From an unidentified bacterial endosymbiont (GTDB lineage Bacteria > Pseudomonadota > Gammaproteobacteria > Enterobacterales > Enterobacteriaceae), in NCBI RefSeq assembly GCF_918797525.1, contig NZ_OU963893.1, positions 2,542,001 through 2,606,000 on the forward strand: a DNA stretch of 64,000 bases. Direction: 5' to 3'. Shown one piece after another: positions 1 to 9,890 of this stretch. The first letter of the stretch is position 1; every line of letters begins with the position of its first letter. The notes under the pieces were generated by a model. That model was given only the letters and a program-made list of their open reading frames with translations. It was not told the DNA's origin and searched no databases. A program made the position numbers and the translations under genes.

Positions 1-917
1 AGTGCTGCGGTGTGTGTCACACCGACCTACACGTTAAAAATGGTGATTTTGGCGATAAGACCGGGGTTATCCTGGGTCATGAAGGGATTGGCGTCGTCAA
101 AGAGATTGGCCCTGGCGTGCACTCTCTGAAGGTGGGAGACCGTGCAAGTGTGGCCTGGTTCTTTGAAGGCTGCGGTCACTGTGAATATTGTAACAGTGGT
201 AATGAAACCCTGTGCCGCGATGTGAAAAATGCGGGCTACTCTGTCGATGGCGGCATGGCCGAACAGTGCATCGTTACCGCCGATTACGCGGTAAAAGTGC
301 CGGATGGCCTGGGTTCTGCTGAAGCCAGCAGCATCACCTGCGCGGGCGTCACCACCTACAAAGCCGTAAAAGTGTCTGAAATCAAACCGGGCCAGTGGGT
401 GGCGATTTACGGTTTAGGTGGGTTGGGCAACCTTGCGCTGCAGTACGCTAAAAATGTCTTTAATGCCAAAGTTATCGCGATTGATGTGAACGATGAGCAA
501 CTTAAACTCGCGGCCACTATGGGTGCGGATTTGTTGATCAACTCCCGTAATGAAGATGCGGCAAAGGTTATTCAGGAAAAAACCGGTGGCGCACATGCCG
601 CAGTGGTAACCGCCGTAGCAAAAGTGGCCTTTAACTCGGCGGTGGACGCAGTTCGTGCCGGTGGTCGCGTGGTGGCCGTGGGCCTGCCGCCGGAAGCGAT
701 GAGTCTTGATATTCCGCGTCTGGTGCTGGACGGTATTCAGGTCGTGGGCTCGCTGGTGGGTACACGCCAGGACCTGATAGAAGCGTTCCAGTTTGCGGCG
801 GAAGGTAAGGTTGTACCAAAAGTGACCCTGCGTCCGCTGGAAGATATTAATGCTATCTTCACCGAGATGGAACAGGGGCAAATCCGTGGCCGTATGGTGA
901 TTGATTTACGCTCGTAA
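1..917 (+). CDS. adhP: Alcohol dehydrogenase AdhP, 5' end cut off
   Basis: Zinc-dependent, NAD-linked medium-chain alcohol dehydrogenase that interconverts ethanol or propanol with the aldehyde in the cytosol. The frame is open from base 1; comparison with the 336-residue E. coli protein as I remember it suggests about 32 N-terminal residues lie outside the window. Visible are the catalytic-zinc Cys (CGVCHTDLH), the GHEGIG histidine motif, the four-cysteine structural-zinc loop ([15 protein letters not shown]) and the Rossmann motif GLGGLGNLA. The residues match E. coli AdhP over nearly the whole length. In E. coli adhP also lies beside the fdn operon. A short GC hairpin follows the stop. Confidence 0.95.
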   Translation, partial: CCGVCHTDLHVKNGDFGDKTGVILGHEGIGVVKEIGPGVHSLKVGDRASVAWFFEGCGHCEYCNSGNETLCRDVKNAGYSVDGGMAEQCIVTADYAVKVPDGLGSAEASSITCAGVTTYKAVKVSEIKPGQWVAIYGLGGLGNLALQYAKNVFNAKVIAIDVNDEQLKLAATMGADLLINSRNEDAAKVIQEKTGGAHAAVVTAVAKVAFNSAVDAVRAGGRVVAVGLPPEAMSLDIPRLVLDGIQVVGSLVGTRQDLIEAFQFAAEGKVVPKVTLRPLEDINAIFTEMEQGQIRGRMVIDLRS

Positions 918-926
918 CGATTTGAT

Positions 927-943
927 GCCGGGAGATGCCCGGC
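927..943. terminator. Hairpin between adhP and the Rrf2-type regulator
   Basis: A six-base GC stem (GCCGGG / CCCGGC) with a five-base loop lies ten bases after the adhP stop, between two convergent genes. There is no clear T-run, so it may be a weak bidirectional terminator or a small REP-like hairpin. Confidence 0.4.
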
Positions 944-946
944 CTG

Positions 947-1456
947 TCACGACGAAGCACGCCGGTCTGAAATCCACTCCTGTACCTCAATCTGAAAGGT
1001 GTCCGGCGCTTTGCGGTACATTCTGCGAGCCAGGTCGAGAATGGTGTGGCGTGCTAACTCCTCTTCCATTCGCTGCTGTGCGCTATCCATAACGGCACGC
1101 ACACCGCAGGGTCCATCGCATGCCCACGCCGGGGGCGTTTCGTCAAATACCGCCAGCCGCTGGCGCACTTCCCGACACTCAAACGTGTTTTTCTCGCCGT
1201 CGATGGCATGCGCGACATCCAGCACGGAAATCAGTTCTGCCGGACGTGCGAGCTTAAATCCTCCCCCCTTTCCTTCCGTGCTGGTGACCAGCCCGGCGCG
1301 GGACAAACGGGTAAAGATTTTCCCCAGATAGTCATATGGCACGCCCTGCAGGGCAGCCATCTCGCGGACGCTCATCTCACGTTCATTGCCTTTCGCATCC
1401 ACCATACACATCAGACTGTGAATGCCATATTCCACACCGGAACTGTAAAACGCCAT
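947..1456 (-). CDS. Rrf2-family transcriptional regulator
   Basis: A 169-residue winged-helix regulator of the Rrf2 family (IscR, NsrR, RirA). The N-terminal half shows the family pattern with EYGIHSLMCM, the recognition-helix region YDYLGKIFTRLSRAGLV and the wing GKGGGFKLAR. The C-terminal half has three cysteines (FEC, then ACDGPC), the type of arrangement that ligates an Fe-S cluster in this family, although the first gap is long (18 residues). I chose the start at 1456 because GAGG lies just upstream; an in-frame ATG at 1486 lacks a good ribosome site. The gene is divergent from a flavin oxidoreductase with a strong palindrome between them, so it probably controls that gene. The signal it senses (redox, NO or iron) cannot be read from sequence. 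Confidence 0.85.
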   Translation of the reverse strand: MAFYSSGVEYGIHSLMCMVDAKGNEREMSVREMAALQGVPYDYLGKIFTRLSRAGLVTSTEGKGGGFKLARPAELISVLDVAHAIDGEKNTFECREVRQRLAVFDETPPAWACDGPCGVRAVMDSAQQRMEEELARHTILDLARRMYRKAPDTFQIEVQEWISDRRASS

Positions 1457-1513
1457 GGTTAACCTCGAAGTCACTGTTCCGGCCATTATAACGCGTTTTA
1501 ACTCAGAAAGAAG

Positions 1514-1535
1514 TTGTCGTAGTTAACTGCGACAA
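1514..1535. promoter_or_regulatory. 22-bp palindrome, likely operator of the Rrf2-type regulator
   Basis: TTGTCG-T-AGTTAACT-G-CGACAA is a near-perfect inverted repeat with one mismatched pair. It sits in the 132-bp gap between the divergent regulator and oxidoreductase genes. It is the strongest palindrome there and is placed to control both directions. Assignment to the neighbouring regulator is inference. Confidence 0.6.
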
Positions 1536-1588
1536 GTATAGTTGCAGTTGAGTCAGGCAGACGGCTTGACGATCGCAAAGGATCAAAG

Positions 1589-2791
1589 ATGAAAAAGCAG
1601 ATTTTAATCGTGGGTAGTGGTTTTTCTGGTATGTGGGCAGCGGTTAGCGCCGCGCGCCTGTCAGCACTGGCGGGTAAAAACAGTCTTAAAATAGCGGTAC
1701 TGGCGCCGGCCCCGGAACTGCGTATTCGTCCACGCTTTTATGAAGAAAACGTTTCAACGCTGGTGGCGCCGCTCAGCGAATTGTTCGCCGAACTGGATAT
1801 CGAATTTATCGGCGCCAGCGCAGAACGCATTAACGCCAGCGAAAAAACTGTGAGTTACCGTAACGCAACGGGTGAACTGTTGACGGTGAGCTATGAACGT
1901 TTAGTGCTGGCGACCGGTAGCCAGGCCAAACGTCCTCCTGTCGCCGGGCTGGCGGAGCACGCGTTTGATATCGACCAGATGGAATCAGCCCAGGTCTTCG
2001 AGCAGCACCTTGATTCGCTGGTCACTCGCCCTTCAACGCCCGAGCGAAACACCGTTGTAGTTTGCGGCGGCGGCTTTACCGGCATCGAGCTGGCGACCGA
2101 ACTCCCTGCCCGGCTCCGCGCACGCCTCGGCAATGATACAGCCACTAAAATAATCGTAGTTGAGAGGGGGCCGGCCGTGGGTGGCCGTTACAGTGAAGCA
2201 CTGCGCAAGACCATTGAAGAGGCGAGTAATGACCTGGGTGTGGAATGGCGCCTGAATAGCGAAATTGAAGCGATTGATGCCAGAGGCGTGACGCTGAAAA
2301 CGGGTGAGCACATTGCCGCAGCGACCGTAGTCTGGACCGCAGGCGTCGAGGCAAACCCGCTCAGCCAACAGATTGACGGGGAACGTGATAACCAGGGGCG
2401 TCTGAAAGTCTCAGCATCGCTGCAGGTCCCGGCGCATCCGGATATCTATGCCACCGGCGATATGGCGCACGCCAAAACTGACGATATTGGCAACACCGCC
2501 CTGATGACCTGCCAGCATGCGATCCAGTTAGGTAAATTTGCCGGTCACAACGCGGCTGCCAGCCTGCTGAATATCGAGCCCTATCCCTACCGCCAGGTGA
2601 ACTACGTAACCTGTCTGGATTTGGGGGCCTGGGGTGCGGTCTATACTGAAGGCTGGGATCAGGCCGTTAAATCCGTGCGCGAGGATGCGAAAAAAATCAA
2701 AATCGCCATTACCCATGAGCTGATTTACCCGCCTGCAGCAGATAAAAGCATTGCCTTTGCCGCCGCCGACCCGCTGGCGAAATTTGTGTAG
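1589..2791 (+). CDS. NAD(P)/FAD-dependent oxidoreductase (NDH-2-like)
   Basis: A 400-residue two-dinucleotide-fold flavoprotein. The FAD-binding motif GSGFSG is at the extreme N-terminus, followed by LVLATGSQAKRP. The second, NAD(P)H-binding motif VVVCGGGFTGIELATEL is near residue 160, and the C-terminal FAD motif IYATGDMAHA is near residue 290. The layout is that of type II NADH dehydrogenases and related ferredoxin/rubredoxin reductases. There is no CxxxxC redox pair, so it is not a disulfide reductase. AAGGATC lies ahead of the ATG. It is divergent from an Rrf2-type regulator, which suggests redox- or nitrosative-stress control. The electron acceptor is unknown. Confidence 0.8.
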   Translation: MKKQILIVGSGFSGMWAAVSAARLSALAGKNSLKIAVLAPAPELRIRPRFYEENVSTLVAPLSELFAELDIEFIGASAERINASEKTVSYRNATGELLTVSYERLVLATGSQAKRPPVAGLAEHAFDIDQMESAQVFEQHLDSLVTRPSTPERNTVVVCGGGFTGIELATELPARLRARLGNDTATKIIVVERGPAVGGRYSEALRKTIEEASNDLGVEWRLNSEIEAIDARGVTLKTGEHIAAATVVWTAGVEANPLSQQIDGERDNQGRLKVSASLQVPAHPDIYATGDMAHAKTDDIGNTALMTCQHAIQLGKFAGHNAAASLLNIEPYPYRQVNYVTCLDLGAWGAVYTEGWDQAVKSVREDAKKIKIAITHELIYPPAADKSIAFAAADPLAKFV

Positions 2792-2817
2792 CGCGCCGTG
2801 GGGTTGCCGCTGAGTAA

Positions 2818-2856
2818 AATCAGGCCAGCGCGCGCGCGTTGGCCTGATTCTTTTTG
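2818..2856 (+). terminator. Rho-independent terminator
   Basis: Ten-base stem AATCAGGCCA / TGGCCTGATT followed by CTTTTT. It ends the oxidoreductase transcript and overlaps the last codons of the convergent AraJ-like gene. The A-run on its other side could make it work in both directions. Confidence 0.8.
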
Positions 2857-3995
2857 GCCCGCAAACGGCCATACAGTAGCAGTGACGTCATAGCAGAGAA
2901 CGACAAAATAGCCGCTGGCAAGGTAACGTAGTTCCAGCTAAAGCCGAGCGTAATCATCATCCCACCGAAGTATGCGCCAATCGCACTGCCCAGATTAAAC
3001 GCCATTTGTCCTCCCGCCGCGCCCAGCATCTCGCCCCCTTTCGCATTTTGCAGCAGCAGAATTTGCAGCGGGGCAGAGAGCGCAAACAGCCCGGCACAGC
3101 AGACGAACCCCATTACCAGCGAGGCCGTTTTCAGCTCGCCGAAAGCGAAAAGAGAGAGAAGTGACGCGACGATCGCCAGGTCGGTAGTGGCGGCAATACG
3201 CAGCGGGCTAAAGCGGCTGGACAATTTGCCGCTCAACATATTACCCAACACCATACCGAGGCCCATTAACATCATAATGGCGGTCATTAGTCCTTCAGAA
3301 AAGCCAGAGACGTTGAGCATAAACGGCTTCACGAAGCTAAACCACGCGAACACACCAGCATTGCCAAACATGGTGGCAGCAAATATCAACCAGGGTTCTG
3401 GTTTTTTCAAAAAGTGGAACTGCTCGGTCAATTTGCGCTCTGATTTATCGTGCAGGTTAGGTACCCAAACCAGCACCGAGAGGATCACCAGCGCATCGAA
3501 CAGGGCGATCAGCATAAAGGTATAGCGCCAGCTGAATTCATGCCCGAGCCACGTCCCCAGCGGAACCCCCACCAGATTCGCAACAGTCATACCGGCAATC
3601 ATCCCGGCAACCGCAACCGTTACCTTCCCGGGCGGGGCAATTTTCGACAGGATAATGGCCCCGACGCCGAATATAGCGCCGTGCGGAAAACCGGAGATCA
3701 AGCGCCCCAGCGCGAGCCAGTGATAGGCGGTTGAGAAGGTGAAAATCGCATTACCGGCCGCGCACATCGCCATCAGGAATAACAGCGTCGTTTTTAACGA
3801 GAACTTATTGGAAAAAAGGGCCACAATCGGGGCGCCAATCACCACTCCGAAGGCGTAAAATGAGATCATATTTCCGGCAGAAGGAACAGAGATGCCGGTG
3901 TCATGCGCCAGTTCCGTTAACACGCCCATAATGCCAAATTCAGCCATTCCCAGGCCAAAAGTGCCCAGTGCCAACGAAAAAATTGTTTTTTTCAT
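2820..3995 (-). CDS. AraJ-like MFS exporter
   Basis: A 391-residue, 12-helix major facilitator of the DHA1 drug/sugar exporter group. The N-terminus (LALGTFGLGMAEFGIMG) and segments such as RLISGFPHGAIFGVGAI and GLFALSAPLQILLLQNAKGG closely match E. coli AraJ as I remember it. This is not the ara locus, so it may be a paralogue. The chosen ATG at 3995 begins directly with the first membrane helix; a longer in-frame start at 4040 would add 15 polar residues with no membrane-protein character. Substrate unknown; sugar-derivative or drug efflux is the family expectation. Confidence 0.8.
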   Translation of the reverse strand: MKKTIFSLALGTFGLGMAEFGIMGVLTELAHDTGISVPSAGNMISFYAFGVVIGAPIVALFSNKFSLKTTLLFLMAMCAAGNAIFTFSTAYHWLALGRLISGFPHGAIFGVGAIILSKIAPPGKVTVAVAGMIAGMTVANLVGVPLGTWLGHEFSWRYTFMLIALFDALVILSVLVWVPNLHDKSERKLTEQFHFLKKPEPWLIFAATMFGNAGVFAWFSFVKPFMLNVSGFSEGLMTAIMMLMGLGMVLGNMLSGKLSSRFSPLRIAATTDLAIVASLLSLFAFGELKTASLVMGFVCCAGLFALSAPLQILLLQNAKGGEMLGAAGGQMAFNLGSAIGAYFGGMMITLGFSWNYVTLPAAILSFSAMTSLLLYGRLRAKKNQANARALA

Positions 3996-4160
3996 ACCAC
4001 GACCACGTGTTGAAAGTTTGCAGCCCGCATTATTGAACAAACTTGTATGGTGAACCAGTTCAAATCAGCACTCTGACACGTTAGTCCATTCATTCAGGTA
4101 GTTTACACTTCTTAGTGCGGCTTCTCTTTTCCCGCGTCCCGACAACAAGAGGATGGCAAT

Positions 4161-4979
4161 ATGGTCACTAAAAAGAAAACCCACGTCGTGGTTGATGAGG
4201 TAAAAAACACGCCCTTAAAAACGAAGGCGTATGAAAAAGAGCTACGCCGTCTCCACGTTGAACTGGTTAAGCTTCAGCAGTGGGTGGTCGCGAAGGGGTT
4301 GAAAGTGTGTATTGTTTTTGAAGGCCGTGACGGCGCCGGAAAAGGCGGGACCATCAAAGCGATTACCGAGCGCGTTAGCCCGCGCGTCTTTCGCGTTGTC
4401 GCCCTGCCCGCCCCAACCGAAAAAGAGAAAAGCCAGCTCTACCTGCAACGCTATGTACCGCATCTGCCTTCTGCAGGCGAAATCGTTATCTTCGACCGCA
4501 GTTGGTATAACCGCGCAGGCGTTGAACGGGTCATGGGGTTCTGTACCGAAGAGCAGGTCGAGAAATTTTTGGATGGCACGCCGGTGATGGAGAAAGCGAT
4601 GGTTGATGCGGGGATCATTTTGCTGAAATACTGGCTGGAGGTGACCCCAAAAGAGCAAGAGCGTCGTTTACGCGATCGCATTAACGATGGCCGTAAAACC
4701 TGGAAACTCTCCCCAATGGATATTAAATCCTTCACTATGTGGGATGAATATACCGTGGCGCGGGATGCCATGTTTGAGGCCACCGATACCGCGTGGGCGC
4801 CGTGGTTTATGGCGCGTTCTGAAGACAAAAAACGCGTTCGCCTGAACATTATTACCCATCTGCTTTCACATATCCCCTATAAAGATTTACACATAAAGGC
4901 GATGGATTTGCCAAAGCGTAAAATAAGCAAAGTCAAACCCACTAAATATCCCTTCCGCTATGTTGAAGCGCGATTTTGA
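4161..4979 (+). CDS. ppk2: Polyphosphate kinase 2 (PPK2 family)
   Basis: A 272-residue cytosolic phosphotransferase that uses polyphosphate to phosphorylate nucleoside diphosphates (class I PPK2). Walker A is GRDGAGKGG near residue 55 and Walker B is IFDRSWYNR near residue 110; the lid region has RRLRDRINDGRKTWKLS and WDEYTVARD. The length is typical of single-domain class I enzymes. GAGGATGG precedes the ATG. It stands alone between araJ-like and fdnI genes that run the other way. I cannot tell ADP from GDP preference by eye. Confidence 0.9.
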   Translation: MVTKKKTHVVVDEVKNTPLKTKAYEKELRRLHVELVKLQQWVVAKGLKVCIVFEGRDGAGKGGTIKAITERVSPRVFRVVALPAPTEKEKSQLYLQRYVPHLPSAGEIVIFDRSWYNRAGVERVMGFCTEEQVEKFLDGTPVMEKAMVDAGIILLKYWLEVTPKEQERRLRDRINDGRKTWKLSPMDIKSFTMWDEYTVARDAMFEATDTAWAPWFMARSEDKKRVRLNIITHLLSHIPYKDLHIKAMDLPKRKISKVKPTKYPFRYVEARF

Positions 4980-5083
4980 CACCACTGGAAGACGGCTCGC
5001 AAAATGTTTATTCCCGGTGGGAAAGAGAGTGCGTCCTACAATGACGGAGCAAGCGCCGCCGGGCATAGCCGACGGCGTAAGGC

Positions 5084-5734
5084 TCATTTCATGCCTTCAC
5101 GACTCTCTTTTTTGGCTTCCAGACGTTCAACGTCCCGGTACCAGCGTGGATGATGCTTTTGCGCCCAGCGGCGGCTTACTTTGCCTTCAATCATTCCTTT
5201 AATCGAACCTTTTACCCAGAAGGCCATATACATATGAATTAAGATGGCGTGGATCAGAATGATGGCCGAGGTTGCATGGATAAGCAGGCTGTAGCGCACC
5301 ACCTGAATCGGGAAATAGTGGGCAAACCAGGGGCGCCAGATGATTACGCCGGTCACCAGCAGCACAAAAATCATGCTCATGATGGTCCAGAACATCATTT
5401 TTTGCCCGGCATTGTATTTACCGACTCTCGCGACTTTATGTTCGTTGCCCTTCAGGACGTCGACAATCCCTTTCACCCACGGAATGTCCTCTTTATCCGG
5501 GATGTTGTGGCGCACGAAGCGTACAAACATGAACATCAGCACCACAAAAACCAGCACGCCAAAGAATGGATGCAGAATGCGCCCCATCTGCGGCGTACCG
5601 AAGGTTTCAGTCAGCCACTGCAGGGTCGGGAAGAAAAACGATATTCCCGACACGGCGACCAGAAAGAAGCAAATGACCACCGTCCAGTGACAGGCGCGGT
5701 CGATAAATTTTGTGCGCACAATCCATTTATTCAT
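5084..5734 (-). CDS. fdnI: Formate dehydrogenase-N, cytochrome b556 (gamma) subunit
   Basis: Four-helix membrane diheme cytochrome that passes electrons from FdnH to menaquinone in the nitrate-inducible formate dehydrogenase. The 216 residues match E. coli FdnI nearly throughout ([16 protein letters not shown] at the start, [20 protein letters not shown] at the end), with conserved histidines in the helices. The start at 5734 is preceded by GAGGAG and overlaps the end of fdnH by eight bases, so the two are translationally coupled. Last gene of fdnGHI. Confidence 0.96.
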   Translation of the reverse strand: MNKWIVRTKFIDRACHWTVVICFFLVAVSGISFFFPTLQWLTETFGTPQMGRILHPFFGVLVFVVLMFMFVRFVRHNIPDKEDIPWVKGIVDVLKGNEHKVARVGKYNAGQKMMFWTIMSMIFVLLVTGVIIWRPWFAHYFPIQVVRYSLLIHATSAIILIHAILIHMYMAFWVKGSIKGMIEGKVSRRWAQKHHPRWYRDVERLEAKKESREGMK

Positions 5735-6611
5735 GATGCTGCTCCTCGTCGTCATCCACCACTTTATTTGGCCCGATACCGATGTAGTGGTAAATCAGTC
5801 CGGCAAAGGTTGCGATAAAGCCCGCCGCCGAAAGCGGTTTTAAAGCGCCCTTCCAGAGGGTGATCGACGTATCAATCGCCGGATCTTTCGGCAGGTTATG
5901 ATATAACTCCGGCTGGTCGTTATGGTGTAGCACATACATAACGTGCGTCCCGCCCACGCCCTTCGGGTTATAAATGCCCGCATTTTCGTAACCACGCGCC
6001 TTGAGCTTATCCACCCGCGCTTGTGCGACCTCCAGCATCTCTTTCCTGCTGCCGAATCGAATTGCACCGGTCGGACAGGTCTTGACGCAGGCGGGCTCTT
6101 GCCCAACGCTGACGCGATCCACGCAGAGAGTGCACTTATAGACCCGGTTATCTTCTTTATTGAGCCGCGGAACGGTAAACGGACAGCCCGCAATGCAGTA
6201 GCCACAGCCAATACAATTTTCCTGTTGAAAATCGACAATCCCGTTGGCGTACTGAATAATTGCCCCGGCAGACGGGCACGCCTTCAGGCAACCCGGATCG
6301 GCACAATGCATACAGCCATCTTTACGAATAAGCCACTCAAGCTTGCCGTTCTGGTCTGTTTCGCTAAAGCGCATTACCGTCCAGGACTTCGCGCTCAGAT
6401 CCGCCGGATTATCGTAAACCCCTACGCAGTGGCCCACTTCATCACGGATATCATTCCACTCTGAGCAGGCCACCTGGCAGGCTTTACAGCCTATACAGGA
6501 GGAGACATCGATAAGCTTAGTGACTTCTGCCTTATAGTCCCGGCCACGCGGTGCGGGTGTTACAGAGTTAGTCGCGGAACGGTTAATGATGTCTTGTGTT
6601 TCCATCGCCAT
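5727..6611 (-). CDS. fdnH: Formate dehydrogenase-N, iron-sulfur (beta) subunit
   Basis: A 294-residue electron-transfer subunit with four [4Fe-4S] clusters. The cysteine sets are visible as [37 protein letters not shown] and CTLCVDR...CVKTCP. A single C-terminal transmembrane helix (about residues 255-280, [19 protein letters not shown]) anchors it at the periplasmic face, as in E. coli FdnH, which has the same length. It lies between fdnG and fdnI with very short spacing. Confidence 0.97.
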   Translation of the reverse strand: MAMETQDIINRSATNSVTPAPRGRDYKAEVTKLIDVSSCIGCKACQVACSEWNDIRDEVGHCVGVYDNPADLSAKSWTVMRFSETDQNGKLEWLIRKDGCMHCADPGCLKACPSAGAIIQYANGIVDFQQENCIGCGYCIAGCPFTVPRLNKEDNRVYKCTLCVDRVSVGQEPACVKTCPTGAIRFGSRKEMLEVAQARVDKLKARGYENAGIYNPKGVGGTHVMYVLHHNDQPELYHNLPKDPAIDTSITLWKGALKPLSAAGFIATFAGLIYHYIGIGPNKVVDDDEEQHHE

Positions 6612-6622
6612 TGCATCGCTCC

Positions 6623-9600
6623 TTACGCTTTCTCGATGTTAACCAGAAACGCCTTGTACTCCGGCGTTTGCGAGTTGGAATCGCCGACGTTTGGCGTCAG
6701 GGTGTTGGCGAGGTACCCTTTCTGCGCCACACCTTCAAAGCCCCAGTGCAGCGGAATCCCGACGGTCTCCACCTGCTGTCCATGCACGTTCAACGCCTGC
6801 AGGCGGCGGGTTACTATCGCAACAGCACGAATAAAACCACGCTTGCTGCTCACCTTCACGCGATCGCCGTTGGCAATTCCTTTCGTTTTTGCCAGCGTTT
6901 CACTGATCTCCACGAACTGTTCCGGTTGAGCGATGGCGTTAAGCCGCGCGTGTTTTGTCCAGGTGTGGAAGTGCTCGGTCAGGCGATAGGTCGTCCCAAC
7001 GTACGGGAATTTATCCTTCTTACCTAAGCGCAACATATCCTCGTCATAGATACGCACCACCGGGCTGGAAATCACGTTCGGATGCAACGGGTTAGTGCCC
7101 AGCGGCGTTTCCATCGGCTCGTAATGTTCCGGGAACGGCCCTTCAGCCAGCTTATCAAGCGCAAATAAGCGACCCAGACCTTCCGGTTGCATGATAAACG
7201 GCCCGGTCGCGCTGCCTGGTGCCGCCGTGTTGTAGTCAGGAATATCGTTACCCGTCCACGACGACCCGTTCCACTGGATAAGCATCCGTTTTGCATCCCA
7301 CGGTTTACCGTTAATGTCGGCAGAGGCTCGGTTGTACAGCACGCGACGATTAAGCGGCCACGCCCATGCCCAGCCCAGCGTATTGCCCAGCCCGGACGGA
7401 TCGGCGTTATCGCGATTTGCCATCTGGTTACCCTGCGCCGTCCAGCTACCGGTGTAGATCCAGCATGACGACGCGGTCGTACCATCATCCCGCAGCAGGG
7501 CAAAACTGCTGAGCAACTGGCCTTTCTTCGCCACCAGCGCTCCCCCGGCATCATAGAGATCGGCCAACGCAACGCCGTTGTTCTCTTTCGCCACCTCTTC
7601 CGGTTCAGGGTGATCCGGCTGCATGTAGTTCCAGCGCATCTTCAGCAGCGGTTCAACACCTTTTCCGCCCTCGGTGCGATACATCTCGCGCAGGCGGTGG
7701 TAAATCCCGGCGAGAATTTCTCCGTCGTTACGCGCTTCACCTGGCGCATCCTGACCTTTCCAGTGCCACTGCAGCCAGCGTCCAGAGTTGGCTATAGAAC
7801 CGTCCTCTTCCGCAAAACAGGTTGACGGCAGGCGGAACACTTCGGTCTGAATGGAGGCGGGATCCACATCGTTCATCTCGCCGTGGTTCTGCCAGAAATT
7901 GGAGGTCTCGGTGACCAGCGGATCGATGACCACCATGTACTTGAGCTTGCTCAGGCTTCGGACAACGTTGTTTTTATCAGGGAACGAAGCCACCGGATTA
8001 AAACCCTGGCAGAGGTAGCCGTTGACGTTACCTTTATCCATCATATTGAAATACTTGATAACATCCCAGGATTGATCCCACTTAGGCAGCCACGCAAAGC
8101 CCCAGTCGTTCTCTTTTTGCGCCGCGTCGCCATAAAACGATTTCATCAGGCTGACGAAGAACCTGGGATAGTTGCTCCAGTAGTTCACCTGGTCCGCAAG
8201 AGTGGCTTTGGGCGTATTCGCCGCCAGATAGCTCTGCAGGTCAGTCTGTTTTTCTGACGGCAGCGTCAGATACCCCGGCAGGCTGGTGGACAGCAGACCG
8301 AGATCGGTTAAACCCTGGATATTTGAGTGCCCGCGTAAAGCATTCACCCCGCCGCCCGCCATGCCCATGTTGCCGAGCAGGAGTTGAATCATCGCCATGG
8401 TACGGATGTTCTGCGCACCCACGGTATGTTGCGTCCAGCCGAGCGCATACAGGAACGTTGTGGTTCTATTGGCCGCACTGGTTGACGCCAGCACCTCGCA
8501 CACTCTGAGAAAGTCGGCCTTCGGGGTACCGCAGATGTTTTCCACGACGTCAGGCGTGTAGCGGGAAACGTGCTGTTTCAGCAGGTTCCATACGCAGCGT
8601 GGATGGGTTAGCGTTTCATCACGCATCGCGTAACCCTTTTCATCGAACTGGTAATTCCACGAAGACTTGTCGTACTGACGCTTTTCGGCGTCATAACCGC
8701 TAAACAGCCCGTCATCAAAGCTAAAATCATCCCGCACCAGCAGGTTCGCGTTGGTGTAATGCTTAACGTACTCCGCGTTAATTTTATTATTTTCAATCAG
8801 GTAAAGCAGTACGCCAGACAGGAACGTAATGTCTGTACCGGATCGGATCGGCGCATAGATATCCGCTACCGACGCCGTGCGCGTAAACCGCGGATCAACA
8901 ACGATAAGCGTCGCATCGTTACTGTTTTTCGCTTCTAACGCCCAGCGGAACCCCACCGGATGGGCTTCGGCAGCATTACCGCCCATCACCATCACGACGT
9001 TAGCGTTTTTGATATCAACCCAGTGGTTGGTCATCGCACCGCGACCAAAAGTTGGAGCAAGACTTGCTACCGTTGGTCCGTGTCAGACGCGCGCCTGGTT
9101 GTCTACCGCCAGCATACCGAGCGAGCGCACAAATTTTTGTGTCAGCATGCCGGTTTCATTACTTGCCGCAGAGGCACACAGCATCCCGGTGGAGAGCCAA
9201 CGGTTAACCGTCACGCCCTGCTCGTTCTTTTCAATAAAGTTAGCGTCGCGATCGGTTTTCATTAATTTTGCGATTCGGGAAAACGCCTCATCCCAGGAGA
9301 GGCGTTGCCACTTACTGGAACCCGGCGCACGGTACTCGGGGTAGCGCAGACGGTTTTCACTGTGCACATAATCCAGCAGCCCTGCACCTTTCGGACAAAG
9401 TGCGCCACGGCTCACCGGATGATCCGAATCGCCCTCAATATGATAAATCGACGCTTTGGCGTTCTTCGCGCCATCGCCCAGGCTATACATCAAAAGCCCA
9501 CAACCTACGGAGCAGTATGTGCAGGTGTTACGGATCTCTTTGGCACGCAGCAATTTATAATTACGTGACTGAGCCAGCGCCATTTTGGGAGCAAATCCCA

Positions 9601-9670
9601 GCATCGCCGCTGTTGTTCCGGCCATACCGCCCGCGCAGATTTTGAAAAATTGTCTGCGGCTGACGTCCAT
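6623..9670 (-). CDS. fdnG: Formate dehydrogenase-N, catalytic selenoprotein (alpha) subunit
   Basis: Periplasmic molybdenum enzyme that oxidises formate to CO2 in anaerobic nitrate respiration. It reads as one 1015-residue protein only if the in-frame TGA at 9083-9085 is decoded as selenocysteine 196; this length equals that of E. coli FdnG. The N-terminus carries a twin-arginine signal ([12 protein letters not shown]), then the [4Fe-4S] cysteines (CTYCSVGC...LCPKG). The context around the TGA ([18 protein letters not shown]) matches known FdnG. The rest follows the bis-MGD dehydrogenase pattern, for example [22 protein letters not shown] lies before the ATG. Ordinary gene callers may split it into 195- and 803-residue pieces. 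Confidence 0.97.
9083..9085 (-). other. Selenocysteine UGA codon in fdnG
   Basis: The minus strand reads GTC TGA CAC GGA CCA. The following roughly 40 bases (about 9040-9082) can fold into a hairpin with GGTAGCAAG paired to CTTGCTCC, the position expected of a bacterial SECIS element. Homology continues in the same frame on both sides, so this is recoding, not a nonsense mutation. Confidence 0.93.
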
Positions 9671-9732
9671 TGTTGTCCTCGTTTTCGAATAAGACTTCGC
9701 GGCGCAAACTACCAGTAACGCCCCTGTTTTTT

Positions 9733-9746
9733 TTGCGTCAAATCAA
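9733..9746 (-). promoter_or_regulatory. FNR-type box upstream of fdnG
   Basis: The minus strand reads TTGAT-TTGA-CGCAA, eight of ten bases of the FNR consensus TTGAT-N4-ATCAA. Its centre is about 69 bases before the fdnG start. A NarL-like heptamer TACCCCT lies farther upstream at 9794-9800. Both fit the known anaerobic, nitrate-induced control of fdnGHI in E. coli. The sites were found by eye only. Confidence 0.6.
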
Positions 9747-9890
9747 GGTCCATCCTCTTCGCCCCCTTAATAGTCACCCCGGTAGAGTTTAATTACCCCT
9801 TAATGATTAAGCGCTTAACAGAATAATTCGCGGTGAGCGCGTCATTAATGCTATAAATTTTCCCTTGATGTTTTTAGCACTGGCAAGGTA

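Noticed and set aside
414..881. 155-residue minus-strand frame inside adhP
   Set aside because: It is antisense to a well-conserved gene with no ribosome site; a shadow of codon bias.
6623..9670. fdnG as a pseudogene interrupted by a stop codon
   Set aside because: The stop is UGA at the known selenocysteine position, the frame is unchanged across it and the total length equals E. coli FdnG.
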